Positions 44,548-53,677 of a stretch of DNA of 64,000 nt are shown in pieces; within the stretch, counting starts at the first letter, position 1, and every line of letters starts with the position of its first letter. The position numbers and the translations under genes were made by a program. The notes under the pieces were generated by a model. That model saw only the letters and a list, made by a program, of their open reading frames with translations. It had not been told where the DNA came from and ran no database searches. The DNA is taken from the NCBI RefSeq assembly GCF_012295615.1, contig NZ_CP051183.1, positions 1,121,001-1,185,000 of the forward strand, given 5' to 3'. Source of the DNA: Bermanella marisrubri. GTDB lineage: Bacteria; Pseudomonadota; Gammaproteobacteria; Pseudomonadales; Oceanobacteraceae.

Positions 44548-45930
44548 GTGACACAAGAATACCGGATTGAATTTGATTCAATGGGAGAGGTAGAAGTCCC
44601 AGCTAATGCGCTTTATGGAGCGCAAACTCAGCGAGCGGTTAATAACTTTCAGATTAGCGGACAGGGGTTTACAAATGAATTCCTTGAAGCTGTGGCTTTA
44701 GTTAAGTATGCGGCTGCCGATGTAAATGCTGAGTTAGGTGCGCTAGAGCGAGAGGATGCCGAAGCAATAAAACAAGCATGCGAGCTCATACTTCGGCGAG
44801 AGTATTTGGATCAATTCCCTGTCGATGTTTATCAAACCGGTTCAGGTACATCCACTAATATGAATGTGAATGAGGTCATTGCGAAATTAGCCAATGACAT
44901 ATTAGGTGAAAAACGAATTCATCCAAATAATCATGTGAATTTTGGGCAAAGTTCTAACGATGTCATACCTACGGCGATTCGAATTTCCACAGCCTTACAA
45001 ACAGAACGTCGTTTATTACCAGCGTTAGAAGCGATGCAGGCCAGTTTGTTAGAAAAAGCACAGGAGTTTAGTGGGATAGTAAAAACTGGCCGTACGCATT
45101 TGATGGATGCGATGCCTGTAACTTTTGAACAAGTGTTTCAAGCGTATGCTAGCCAACTAGAACAATGCACGGAGCGTCTAGTACAAACACTGCCGCGCTT
45201 GTGCGCTCTGCCTCAAGGTGGGACAGCAGTAGGAAGCGGTGTAAACAGGCATCCTGCCTTTGCTAGCAAAGTAGCACACGCAATCGGCAAAAAGACAGGA
45301 ATGCATTTTACTGAAACGAAAAATCATATTGCAGCACAGGGAACCGCTGATGTGCCGTTAGAGTTAAGTGGTCAACTAAAGTCTGTAGCCATGGCGCTTT
45401 ACAAACTATGCAACGACTTACGTTGGATGAATTCAGGACCCAATAATGGCTTGGGAGAAATTCAACTAAAAGCGTTACAGCCTGGATCTTCTATCATGCC
45501 TGCTAAAGTAAACCCAGTGATGGAAGAGGCTATGGCGATGGTCTGTAGTCAGGTGGTCGGTTTTGATAGTGCAAATACTATGGCAGCAGCAAGCAGTCAG
45601 TTTGAATTGAATGTCATGCAGCCGTTGCTTGCTCATAACTTGCTTGAGGCTATTCGATTATTAAGTAATGGGTGTGATCATCTTAGAGAATTCAGCGTAC
45701 AACATATACAGGTTAATAAACAGCATGTCGAAGAAAGTCTAGATAAAAATCCAATTTTGGTTACGGCGCTTAATCCATTAATTGGTTATGACTTGGCGGC
45801 AAAAGTAGCAAAGAAGGCATTATCTGAGAAGCGAGCATTAATTGACGTCGCGTTGGAAATGACGGATCTATCTAAGCATGAATTAGAACAAGCACTAGAC
45901 CCGCTAAAAATGACACAACCCGGAATTTAG
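44548..45930 (+). CDS. fumC: Class II fumarate hydratase
   Basis: FumC converts fumarate and L-malate in the TCA cycle without an iron-sulfur cluster. The 460-residue protein contains the superfamily signature GSSIMPAKVNPVMEE with the catalytic loop serine, as well as TGSGTSTNMNVNEVIA and HPNNHVNFGQSSNDVIPTA, all in the family order. The GTG start at 44548 has GGAGG seven bases upstream. It is a tetrameric cytoplasmic enzyme by family. FumC is often induced by iron limitation or oxidative stress; no operator was recognised here. Confidence 0.96.
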   Translation: MTQEYRIEFDSMGEVEVPANALYGAQTQRAVNNFQISGQGFTNEFLEAVALVKYAAADVNAELGALEREDAEAIKQACELILRREYLDQFPVDVYQTGSGTSTNMNVNEVIAKLANDILGEKRIHPNNHVNFGQSSNDVIPTAIRISTALQTERRLLPALEAMQASLLEKAQEFSGIVKTGRTHLMDAMPVTFEQVFQAYASQLEQCTERLVQTLPRLCALPQGGTAVGSGVNRHPAFASKVAHAIGKKTGMHFTETKNHIAAQGTADVPLELSGQLKSVAMALYKLCNDLRWMNSGPNNGLGEIQLKALQPGSSIMPAKVNPVMEEAMAMVCSQVVGFDSANTMAAASSQFELNVMQPLLAHNLLEAIRLLSNGCDHLREFSVQHIQVNKQHVEESLDKNPILVTALNPLIGYDLAAKVAKKALSEKRALIDVALEMTDLSKHELEQALDPLKMTQPGI

Positions 45931-45954
45931 TGCTTTGAATTGATGATCGAGCGT

Positions 45955-46593
45955 TTATTGAATATCAAGACCATTTAAAATCATGGTGGTTAAAAATTCA
46001 GTAATTCGCTCGATTTCCTCATCATCATATTCGCGTCGGTTCATGACTTCTAGAATTTGAGTGTTGAAATCTGCGTAGTGCTGAGTTGTTGCCCAAATCA
46101 TAAAAATTAAGTGCATCGGATCAACAGCGCGCATCTTTCCCTGATCAATCCAACTTTGCATTATTTGCACACGTTCTTTAACCCAAATGCGTAATTCTTT
46201 ACTAATGTACTCTTTAATATGCGGTGCGCCCTGAATAATCTCCATGGCAAAGATTTTAGATGCTTTAGGTTTTTTATAGGAAAGCTGCATCTTATTACGA
46301 ATAAAATTAGTCAGCACCTCTTTGGGGTCGCTGTTTTCGTCCATATCAGAGAGTACAACGTTCCAATCTTCGATAATGTCTTCTAAAACAGCGTTATAAA
46401 GGTTTTCTTTATTCTTGAAGTAGTAGTGAATATTCGCTTTTGGTAAGCCAGCACGATCAGCAATGGATTGCATGCTTGTGCCTTTGAAACCATGCAAAAC
46501 AAACTCTTCTTGAGCGGCTTGAATGATCTGTTGGCTATTGCGTTCACGAATGCGGCCCACTTTGGGCTTATCCATTTCCTGCTCTGTACTCAC
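45955..46593 (-). CDS. TetR-family regulator, RutR-like
   Basis: A 212-residue TetR repressor. The N-terminal HTH is IIQAAQEEFVLHGFKGTSMQSIADRAGLPKANIHYYFKNKENLYNAVL. The C-terminal part matches the RutR/YcdC group (MEIIQGAPHIKEYISKELRIWV, LIFMIWATTQHYADFNTQI). E. coli RutR senses uracil and thymine and controls pyrimidine and some purine genes. Here the neighbours are a Tsx-like channel and the purine catabolic run, and three sites resembling the RutR operator lie before those genes. A purine- or pyrimidine-responsive repressor is therefore likely. It is convergent with fumC. Confidence 0.9.
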   Translation of the reverse strand: MSTEQEMDKPKVGRIRERNSQQIIQAAQEEFVLHGFKGTSMQSIADRAGLPKANIHYYFKNKENLYNAVLEDIIEDWNVVLSDMDENSDPKEVLTNFIRNKMQLSYKKPKASKIFAMEIIQGAPHIKEYISKELRIWVKERVQIMQSWIDQGKMRAVDPMHLIFMIWATTQHYADFNTQILEVMNRREYDDEEIERITEFLTTMILNGLDIQ

Positions 46594-46646
46594 GATAGCT
46601 AAGTCCTAATGAATAAAAAGAAAAACTGCATTATAGCAATAAGTGT

Positions 46647-46661
46647 TTGTTATATAAACAA
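46647..46661. promoter_or_regulatory. Inverted repeat upstream of the TetR gene
   Basis: TTGTT and AACAA arms flank a 5-base AT spacer, 54 bases upstream of the TetR start. It does not resemble the RutR-type sites and may only be a promoter element or an operator of another factor. Confidence 0.35.
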
Positions 46662-46718
46662 TTAGTAGAGCAATACGTTTTAGTGGTGATGGAAGAAGTG
46701 AAGTGACTTGGGGGTAAT

Positions 46719-46750
46719 AAAAAACGACGCACTAGAGTGCGTCGTTTTTA
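46719..46750. terminator. Intrinsic terminator after the Tsx-like gene
   Basis: A 14-bp perfect stem (46720-46733 with 46736-46749, core CGACGCACT) and A/T-runs on both sides. It lies seven bases after the stop of the tsx-like gene on the reverse strand. Confidence 0.9.
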
Positions 46751-46756
46751 CAAGTA

Positions 46757-47494
46757 TTACAGGTGAGCTTTTACCAATAAGCTAACAGCGTTTTGATCTT
46801 GACCGTCGATACCGAATTGGTTTGTCCAATAAGAGTATTCAACACCAACTTTTAACTTGTTTTTTAAGCCAAGAGCTGGACCAACGTTGTACGTGATTTG
46901 AGGAGTGAAGTTCATTTCATCTTCAACAGAGTCATTTTCATTACCGAATGAGTAATCTAAGAAGCCGTCAATAATCAGGTTTCCGTTAGAGTATCCATAA
47001 ACCAAAGTGATTTGATTATCGTCGCTATCTGAACTGTCATTGAATGCGCGATAAAGATAAACGGATGTAAAATCCATTCCAGGCACTTTTAAGTCTGCGC
47101 CTAAGCCCAGCAGGTGATTATCAAACGCAGAATGAAAGCTAGGGTTTCCTGGGTTAAAGTCACCAGTTTGGAATGTGCCAAATTCGTATGTGTATGCCAA
47201 CTTCACAGATGAAACTAAGCTGTCATCAATGCTTGTTAGTTTGATATTTGGGCTGAACTCACCGTAAGTCTCTTTATAGTCACCACCATTATGACGGTCT
47301 ACAAAATAGAAAAGATCACCCCAGCTATGACCGGAAACATGCTCAAGAGTCATTGTCGTCGTTGCTTCATCTTCGTTGAATTCGTACTGGTCGCTATATA
47401 GAACGGAAACACTGTTATCTGCCCAGTATTGTTCAGCTTGTGCATTCATAGTAAATGCGGAAGCAGCAGCAAGCGTTAGGATTGTTTTTTTCAT
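46757..47494 (-). CDS. tsx: Tsx-like nucleoside-specific outer-membrane channel
   Basis: A 245-residue outer-membrane barrel with signal peptide (MKKTILTLAAASAFTMNAQA). It has the Tsx/OmpK-family features: an early YWADNSVSVLYSDQYEF strand, HSWGDLFYFVDRH (the aromatic segment conserved in Tsx), GEFSPNIKLTS, and a terminal strand ending in leucine. It would let nucleosides and bases cross the outer membrane, supplying substrate for the adjacent purine pathway. GGAG precedes the start. A RutR-like site lies at 47551-47566, 57 bases before the start, consistent with control by the nearby TetR protein. Confidence 0.88.
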   Translation of the reverse strand: MKKTILTLAAASAFTMNAQAEQYWADNSVSVLYSDQYEFNEDEATTTMTLEHVSGHSWGDLFYFVDRHNGGDYKETYGEFSPNIKLTSIDDSLVSSVKLAYTYEFGTFQTGDFNPGNPSFHSAFDNHLLGLGADLKVPGMDFTSVYLYRAFNDSSDSDDNQITLVYGYSNGNLIIDGFLDYSFGNENDSVEDEMNFTPQITYNVGPALGLKNKLKVGVEYSYWTNQFGIDGQDQNAVSLLVKAHL

Positions 47495-47550
47495 TTATAT
47501 CTCCAATGAGGCTAGGTTTTTTTCTTAGGACCTTGATTCCATTCTAAAAA

Positions 47551-47566
47551 CTGTCCATCAGGTCAA
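47551..47566 (-). promoter_or_regulatory. RutR-like operator site A (tsx promoter)
   Basis: Read on the reverse strand, TTGACCTGATGGACAG matches the RutR consensus TTGACCAnnTGGTCAA at 11 of 14 defined bases. It shares TGACC and ATGGACAG with site B. Confidence 0.65.
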
Positions 47567-47746
47567 AGGGATTATGCCCTTTTTCGTTTAGTGGATAAAT
47601 CCTTTCATTCACTTTTTAATGGGGTTAGGCGCGTTTTGTTAAGAGGCTTAACCCTTAATAAATAACGCTATTAGTCTAATTTCTTTTATACAAATCAAAA
47701 GCAAAGTACTTGGATTTATACTCAAAGCTATAGGGTAAATATTAAA

Positions 47747-47762
47747 CTGACCATATGGACAG
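47747..47762 (+). promoter_or_regulatory. RutR-like operator site B (xdhA promoter region)
   Basis: CTGACCATATGGACAG matches the consensus TTGACCAnnTGGTCAA at 11 of 14 defined bases. It is a near-palindrome centred on the TA between CCA and TGG. Confidence 0.65.
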
Positions 47763-47851
47763 AAAATATTGAGGTGAACCAATGCAATATATCGGCCAAA
47801 AGTTGCCATTCTGTTGCTAAATAGCGATATGCGAAAAAAACACTTGAAAAG

Positions 47852-47867
47852 CTGACTAATTGGTCAG
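47852..47867 (+). promoter_or_regulatory. RutR-like operator site C (xdhA promoter region)
   Basis: CTGACTAATTGGTCAG is palindromic except for one pair and matches TTGACCAnnTGGTCAA at 11 of 14 defined bases. It lies 105 bp from site B, about ten helical turns, which would allow looping between the two. Confidence 0.68.
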
Positions 47868-47974
47868 ATTATTGCAGCGTGCTGGTGAGATGAAATATAG
47901 GCGATGGCTAAGCGATAATTTTAAAAGCGCTTAGAGGCCCATCTCCTGCGGATTTAGCAAGGTTAGAGGCCAAC

Positions 47975-49411
47975 GTGATAGAAATAAATATTAATGGCAA
48001 ATGGCAGCAGGTGTCACAAATCGACCCAAATATGACCCTTTTGGGTTACTTGCGCACCATTGAAGGGCAGAATGAAATAAAAGAAGGCTGTGCCAGTGGT
48101 GATTGCGGCGCCTGTACTGTTCTCATGATTGAGGATGGTAAAGAAGCCTCTGACGGCCGTTTAGCATTACAACCCATCAATAGTTGCATCACGCTCTTGG
48201 CCAGCATGCATAAACGTGCCGTTTATACCTTACCTACCTTGTCTAGCCAGTCAGATTTGCACCCAGCGCAAAAAGCGATGATTGAGTGCCATGGTTCTCA
48301 ATGTGGTTTTTGCACACCAGGCTTTGTTCACTCCATGGCGGCCATGCATCATAATCATGAAAATGACGTCGCACTATCTGAAGAAGAGATAACCGAAGAA
48401 CTAGCCGGCAATCTATGTCGTTGCACGGGCTATCGCCCTATTATCGAAGCTGCTATGAAAATGCAGCAGTATCAAGTTCCTAAAGACGCGAGGATAGCTG
48501 AGCTTGATTCGGGCGTAAAAATTTTTGATCCTGTAGAACCAACTCGCGAATCAATTGTTAGTCTCAATGAAAGGGTTTTCATCCCCGAAACATTGGAAGC
48601 CTTAAATCAGTTATTGAAGCAGTACCCCGATGCAACTCTTTGGGCGGGTGGGACAGATTTGGGGTTGGAATTAACCCAAGCCTATAAACAGTTTGATCAT
48701 ATTATTTGTTTGCATCGCATAGCGCAGATGTCTGAGATTCAGCAAAGCAAGCGCACAATAGAAATCGGCGCAATGGTTACTTACAACCAAGCTCAATCAC
48801 TCTTTGAATCCGAGTTTCCTTCAATGGCCCAACTCAATAAACGAATTGCGGCTACGCAAATTCGTAATTTGGGCACTCTTGGGGGGAATATTGCCAACGC
48901 TTCACCAATTGGCGATACCCCCCCAGTTTTTTTAGCATTACAGGCAGTGCTAAAAGTTGATGGTGTAAATGGTCCTAGAAACATTGCAATTGATGATTTC
49001 TTTCAAGGTTATAAGCAAACTGCTCTAGAAAAAGGTGAATACCTAGCCTCTATTGAAGTTCCCAAACTTAACGCAAATGAGCACTTTGTCACTTTCAAAG
49101 TCAGCAAGCGCAAAGACGATGATATTAGTTCGGTGCTCATGGCGGCAAAAATAACCACCAAAGGCGATGAAATAGAAACAGCGAAAGTTGCTTTTGGTGG
49201 TATGGATGCGATTCCACGTCGTTGCGTAGAGGTTGAGCAAGCCTTACAAGGTAAATCGTTTGCTTTGAGTTCTTTTGAAGTCGCTGCAGAAAAAATTAGT
49301 GACAGTTTTTCGCCAATGTCGGATGTTCGTGCAACAGCACAGTATCGATTGGATGTTGCCACGAATTTAATCATTAAAATGGGATTAGAATTAACAGGAG
49401 CGGCGCTATGA
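47975..49411 (+). CDS. xdhA: Xanthine dehydrogenase small subunit (FeS and FAD domains)
   Basis: XdhA carries electrons from the molybdenum centre to FAD and NAD+. The 478-residue protein has the plant-type [2Fe-2S] motif (GCASGDCGACTV, Cys39/44/47, with Cys72). The second cluster follows (CGFCTPGF with Cys110/113, and CRCTG with Cys148/150). An FAD-binding domain covers about residues 195-375 (WAGGTDLGLEL, ATQIRNLGTLGGNIANASPIGDTPP), then a CO-dehydrogenase flavoprotein C-terminal domain. The GTG start has GAGG upstream. It opens the purine run; the next gene overlaps by four bases. Control by a RutR-like factor is inferred from sites B and C. Confidence 0.96.
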   Translation: MIEININGKWQQVSQIDPNMTLLGYLRTIEGQNEIKEGCASGDCGACTVLMIEDGKEASDGRLALQPINSCITLLASMHKRAVYTLPTLSSQSDLHPAQKAMIECHGSQCGFCTPGFVHSMAAMHHNHENDVALSEEEITEELAGNLCRCTGYRPIIEAAMKMQQYQVPKDARIAELDSGVKIFDPVEPTRESIVSLNERVFIPETLEALNQLLKQYPDATLWAGGTDLGLELTQAYKQFDHIICLHRIAQMSEIQQSKRTIEIGAMVTYNQAQSLFESEFPSMAQLNKRIAATQIRNLGTLGGNIANASPIGDTPPVFLALQAVLKVDGVNGPRNIAIDDFFQGYKQTALEKGEYLASIEVPKLNANEHFVTFKVSKRKDDDISSVLMAAKITTKGDEIETAKVAFGGMDAIPRRCVEVEQALQGKSFALSSFEVAAEKISDSFSPMSDVRATAQYRLDVATNLIIKMGLELTGAAL

Positions 49412-51774
49412 GTTTTATATCCAGTCGATTAGAACCGTATGAGCAGCGTCGCAAGCGTCCAGCCAAGGGCAAAAGTGGAAAGTCTTTAGCCCATGAAAGT
49501 GCCGAGAAACACGTAACAGGTGAAGCGGTTTATGTAGATGATATGCCAGAGTTAGCAGGCACACTGCATATGGCGGTTGCGCAAAGCACCGAGGCCCATG
49601 CCAATATTGTGTCCATGGATTTAACTAAGGTCTTCCAAGCTCAAGGGGTGGTGGATGTCATTACGTTAGATGACGTGCCCGGTGAAGCCGATATTGGTCC
49701 AGTATTCAAAGGTGACCCTCTTTTTGCAGATAAAAAAGTTGAGTATGTTGGGCAGCCTTTGTTTGCAGTTGTCGCTCAATCTCTAGCGCAGGCAAAGCGC
49801 GCAACTAAGTTGGCTGAAGTAGAATACGAAGTTTTGCCATCTGTACTGGAAATTGAACAAGCGTTAGAGCAAAACTTTTTTGTTCGCCCGAGCCACTCCA
49901 TGCAAAAAGGGGATTTTCAAACTGCTTACAACAAAGCGCCAAACCGTTTAGAAAATACGGTATATGTAAAAGGCCAAGAACACTTTTATCTTGAAGGGCA
50001 AGTGAGCTATGTCGTGCCTACCGAAGACAAAGGCATGAAGGTCTATACAAGTTCTCAGCATCCAACTGAAGTACAAAAACTGGTTGCTGAAGTACTAGAT
50101 CTACCTATGAATTATATCAGTGTTGAAGTGCGTCGTATGGGTGGAGGCTTTGGCGGTAAAGAAACCCAGGCGGCTCCGTGGGCGTGTATGGCCTCTGTTG
50201 CGGCTAACAAATTAAAGCGTCCAGTGAAGCTTCGCTTACCACGCCAAGACGACATGGTCATGACTGGTAAGCGGCACGACTTTTTAAATCAATATCGTGT
50301 AGCCTTTGACGAATCCGGCAAAATTTTAGCCACGGATATTATGGTTGCGGGTAAATGTGGTTATAGCCCTGACTTATCGGATGCTATTGTCGATCGCGCC
50401 ATGTTCCATAGTGATAACGCTTATGATTTAGGTGATTGTCAAGTGGTTGGACATCGCTGCAAAACGCACACAGTGAGCAACACCGCATTTCGTGGTTTTG
50501 GCGGTCCTCAGGGTATGACGATTGCGGAATACATGGTGGACGACATCGCCAGAGCAGTTGGCAAAGACCCGCTTGAAGTGCGCAAACTCAACCTTTATCA
50601 AGATGGTTCCAGTACCCACTATGGTCAAGTGGTTGAAAACTACCACATGCGTGAATTGATCGAACAATTAGAAAAAGACTGCGATTATCAAACGCGTCGC
50701 CAAGCCATAACCGAATTTAATAAAAACCATACTTATAAAAAGCGTGGTTTAGCGTTAACGCCGGTAAAATTTGGTATTTCATTTACGGTTCAGTTTTTGA
50801 ATCAGGCTGGTGCCTTAGTTCATGTTTATACGGATGGTAGTATTCATCTTAATCATGGCGGTACGGAAATGGGCCAAGGATTATTCACGAAAGTCGCACA
50901 AGTGGTGGCCAATGAATTTGATGTGGATATAGATACCGTACAGGTGAGCAGTACCAATACCGAAAAAGTCCCTAACACATCGCCTACAGCGGCTTCCTCT
51001 GGTACAGACTTGAATGGTAAAGCGGCGCAAAATGCGTGCTTGACCATTAAACAGCGATTGATCGATTTTGCTAGTGATTACTTTAAGGTTGAACCCAGTG
51101 AAATACGGTTTGAAAACAATCACGTTTTGATTGGATCTGGTGATAACCTTGAGGAAATGACTTTTCAAGCATTTGTTGAACTGGCTTATTTAAATCGTAT
51201 TTCGCTTTCTTCAACCGGCTATTACAGTACACCTAAAATCCATTACAACCGGGAAAAGGCGGATGGTCGCCCGTTCTTTTATTACGCCATTGGTGCGGCC
51301 TGCAGTGAAGTCGAAATTGATACGCTAACAGGTGAGTATGATGTATTAAGTACTAATATCATTCACGATGTTGGTCAGTCTTTAAATCCTGCGATTGATA
51401 TCGGTCAAATAGAAGGTGGCTTTATTCAAGGCATGGGCTGGCTGACAACAGAAGAATTGAATTGGGACGGGCATGGCCGTGTTACATCTAATGGCCCTGC
51501 CAATTATAAAATTCCAACCACTATGGATATGCCCAAAGAATTTAATGTGAAACTCTTTGATCGTATCAATGAAGAGCAAACCATTTATAACTCCAAGGCT
51601 GTGGGTGAGCCACCGCTCATGCTGGGTATGGCGGTTTGGTTGGCCTTGCGGGATGCGGCGGCTAGTGTTGCAGATTATAAAGTAAATCCGCCGTTAAATG
51701 CCCCGGCGACACCAGAGCAAGTTTTACGTGCGGTACAGTATTGTCAGCGCCATCTTGAAGGTAGAGCGTCATGA
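49408..51774 (+). CDS. xdhB: Xanthine dehydrogenase large subunit (molybdopterin-binding)
   Basis: XdhB holds the molybdenum cofactor and oxidises hypoxanthine and xanthine to urate. The 788-residue protein has the usual order: an N-terminal segment (HVTGEAVYVDDMPELAGTLHMAV), GGGFGGKETQ in the Mo-binding fold, FRGFGGPQGM, the TEMGQGLFTKV-type Moco loop, and the catalytic Glu region KAVGEPPLMLG near the C-terminus. The start overlaps xdhA by four bases and the stop overlaps xdhC by four bases, so the three are translationally coupled. Confidence 0.96.
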   Translation: MSFISSRLEPYEQRRKRPAKGKSGKSLAHESAEKHVTGEAVYVDDMPELAGTLHMAVAQSTEAHANIVSMDLTKVFQAQGVVDVITLDDVPGEADIGPVFKGDPLFADKKVEYVGQPLFAVVAQSLAQAKRATKLAEVEYEVLPSVLEIEQALEQNFFVRPSHSMQKGDFQTAYNKAPNRLENTVYVKGQEHFYLEGQVSYVVPTEDKGMKVYTSSQHPTEVQKLVAEVLDLPMNYISVEVRRMGGGFGGKETQAAPWACMASVAANKLKRPVKLRLPRQDDMVMTGKRHDFLNQYRVAFDESGKILATDIMVAGKCGYSPDLSDAIVDRAMFHSDNAYDLGDCQVVGHRCKTHTVSNTAFRGFGGPQGMTIAEYMVDDIARAVGKDPLEVRKLNLYQDGSSTHYGQVVENYHMRELIEQLEKDCDYQTRRQAITEFNKNHTYKKRGLALTPVKFGISFTVQFLNQAGALVHVYTDGSIHLNHGGTEMGQGLFTKVAQVVANEFDVDIDTVQVSSTNTEKVPNTSPTAASSGTDLNGKAAQNACLTIKQRLIDFASDYFKVEPSEIRFENNHVLIGSGDNLEEMTFQAFVELAYLNRISLSSTGYYSTPKIHYNREKADGRPFFYYAIGAACSEVEIDTLTGEYDVLSTNIIHDVGQSLNPAIDIGQIEGGFIQGMGWLTTEELNWDGHGRVTSNGPANYKIPTTMDMPKEFNVKLFDRINEEQTIYNSKAVGEPPLMLGMAVWLALRDAAASVADYKVNPPLNAPATPEQVLRAVQYCQRHLEGRAS

Positions 51775-52616
51775 GAAAGCATCAACGTTGGCATCAAGCC
51801 ATCAGTGAGTGTGAGCAATTGGGCGAGGCGTATGTGATTGCTACGGTCATTGGCACCGCAGGCTCTATCCCAAGAGATATTGGCAGCAAAATGGTGATCA
51901 CTCAGCAAGGTTGTTTTGATACCTTGGGAGGCGGTCATTTGGAATTCAAAGTGATAGAGCATGCGCAGACTATGCTCAAAGGGACTAATGCCCTTAACGA
52001 GGTACAACACTTTCCTCTAGGCGCAAAATTAGGTCAATGCTGCGGCGGTAGTGTCTCTATTTTGTTTGAGTTTTTTCCTGTGCAAGCGATGCAGCTAACC
52101 GTATTTGGTGCAGGTCATGTAGCTAACGCACTGATGAACATTCTTGGTGGTTTACCCGGCAAAGTGCATTGGGTTGATAGTCGTGCTGAGTGCTTCCATG
52201 CCGACAACGCGGTTGCTGGCAATATTGAAATGCACGTTTTAGAGCATCCGCAAGACTTTGTAGCGGACATGCCGAGCAATAGCCAAGTATTGATCCTAAC
52301 TCACAATCATCAACTTGATTACGAACTACTAGAGCTTTGTCTTAAACGAGATGACCTGGCTTTCATTGGCTGTATTGGTTCGCAAACTAAGGCCAACCGA
52401 TTTAATTTACGTCTGAAAAACAAAGGTTTTGGCGAGGCTCAACGCAATGCTTGGCAATGCCCCGTGGGCGACTTAAATATCCCCGGAAAGCTACCCATGC
52501 AAGTGGCGGTTTCGATTGCTTCGCAAATAATCAAAATGAATGAAAAAAACGTTGACCTACCGCGTGAAGGTGTTCAATGGAAAGAGTTAAAACAAGTTAT
52601 GTTTGAAGAGCAATAG
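51771..52616 (+). CDS. xdhC: XdhC molybdenum-cofactor insertion chaperone
   Basis: XdhC sulfurates and inserts the molybdenum cofactor into XdhB and does not remain in the enzyme. The 281-residue protein has the N-terminal XdhC/CoxI motif (ATVIGTAGSIPRDIGSKMVI), GGGHLEFKVI, a Cys-rich CCGGSVS segment, and a C-terminal Rossmann domain (TVFGAGHVANALMN). IGCIGSQTKANRF near the end is also typical. Four-base overlap with xdhB. Confidence 0.95.
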   Translation: MRKHQRWHQAISECEQLGEAYVIATVIGTAGSIPRDIGSKMVITQQGCFDTLGGGHLEFKVIEHAQTMLKGTNALNEVQHFPLGAKLGQCCGGSVSILFEFFPVQAMQLTVFGAGHVANALMNILGGLPGKVHWVDSRAECFHADNAVAGNIEMHVLEHPQDFVADMPSNSQVLILTHNHQLDYELLELCLKRDDLAFIGCIGSQTKANRFNLRLKNKGFGEAQRNAWQCPVGDLNIPGKLPMQVAVSIASQIIKMNEKNVDLPREGVQWKELKQVMFEEQ

Positions 52617-52668
52617 CTAATTTTTTAGTTACAGGTTCTTGTTTCAAATTATTTATAAGGGTTTATAC

Positions 52669-53673
52669 ATGCAACAACAAAATGATCATCCGTACAAAAC
52701 GTGGATTGATTTAGCGGCACAACGACTAGGCGGACAGGCACTGCAATGCAGTGATGATTTTTTTGCGGAAATGGAAAACTTGCTTAAGCCAGCAGCCCCG
52801 GTTTTTATCGACGATAAATATACAGACCGTGGTAAGTGGATGGACGGATGGGAGTCTAGACGCAAACGTGTAGTTGGACACGATTGGTGTGTGATCAAAC
52901 TAGGCGCAAAGGGTATTATCCATGGTGTTAATGTTTGCACACGTTTCTTCGCCGGTAATGCACCTCAAAGCGTTTCTATTGAAGGCTGTGTGTCTGAAAT
53001 AGCACCCAATGATAGTACTGAATGGCAACCCATTTTAATTCAGTCTAACGTTAATCCTGACAGTGATAATTATTTTGGTATCGAATCGCAAGAAGCCTTT
53101 ACTCACATTCGGTTGAACATTTTCCCCGACGGTGGTGTTGCAAGATTGAGAGTCTATGGTGAGCCAGTGATTGACTGGGATTGGTTCTTACCTGGTGAGC
53201 CTATTGATTTGGCCTATGTCAAAAATGGTGGTCGCCCAATGGCATGCAGCGACATGTTCTTCAGTAATATGGAAAACCTGATCATGCCAAATCGTGGCAA
53301 GGACATGGGGGATGGTTGGGAAACCAAGCGTCGCCGTGGTGGTCGTGAGTGTGATTGGATCATCGTCAAGCTAGGGGCCAAAGGCTCTATTGAAAAAGTC
53401 TTGGTGGATACCGCGCATTTTAAAGGAAATTATCCAGAGAGCTTCACTTTGGAGGCAGCATGTTTAGAACCACATCAAAGTCCAGATGAAAATACTGAAT
53501 GGCATGAGGTTATTGGGCGAGAAAAGCTCACAGCGGATTCAGAACACTTCTATCGCCATAATATTCAGAATAAAGGACAGCACTTTACTCATGTGCGTCT
53601 GAATATTTTTCCTGATGGAGGTGTCAGTCGCTTGCGCGTGTATGGTTTTCTAGCCGAAAAAGAGGGCGAGTAA
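52669..53673 (+). CDS. alc: Allantoicase
   Basis: Allantoicase hydrolyses allantoate to ureidoglycolate and urea. The start at 52669 has AAGGG at good spacing; the upstream 10 codons of the longer frame are not needed. The 334-residue protein shows the family's two similar domains: RRKRVVGHDWCVIKLGAKG and later RRRGGRECDWIIVKLGAKG, each followed by a TRFF/TAHF segment and the end motif THIRLNIFPDGGVARLRVYG, then THVRLNIFPDGGVSRLRVYG. The repeat symmetry makes the call firm. It follows xdhC in the same run. Confidence 0.96.
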   Translation: MQQQNDHPYKTWIDLAAQRLGGQALQCSDDFFAEMENLLKPAAPVFIDDKYTDRGKWMDGWESRRKRVVGHDWCVIKLGAKGIIHGVNVCTRFFAGNAPQSVSIEGCVSEIAPNDSTEWQPILIQSNVNPDSDNYFGIESQEAFTHIRLNIFPDGGVARLRVYGEPVIDWDWFLPGEPIDLAYVKNGGRPMACSDMFFSNMENLIMPNRGKDMGDGWETKRRRGGRECDWIIVKLGAKGSIEKVLVDTAHFKGNYPESFTLEAACLEPHQSPDENTEWHEVIGREKLTADSEHFYRHNIQNKGQHFTHVRLNIFPDGGVSRLRVYGFLAEKEGE

Positions 53674-53677
53674 ATTT

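Larger units (their letters stand above)
47495..47974. other. 480-base control region between tsx and xdhA
   Basis: No gene is seen. The region is AT-rich and holds three RutR-like palindromes (listed separately). One is near tsx and two are in the xdhA promoter half, 108-228 bases before the xdhA start. An A-rich stretch (47832-47848) precedes the third site. Divergent promoters for tsx and the purine operon are expected here. Confidence 0.7.
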
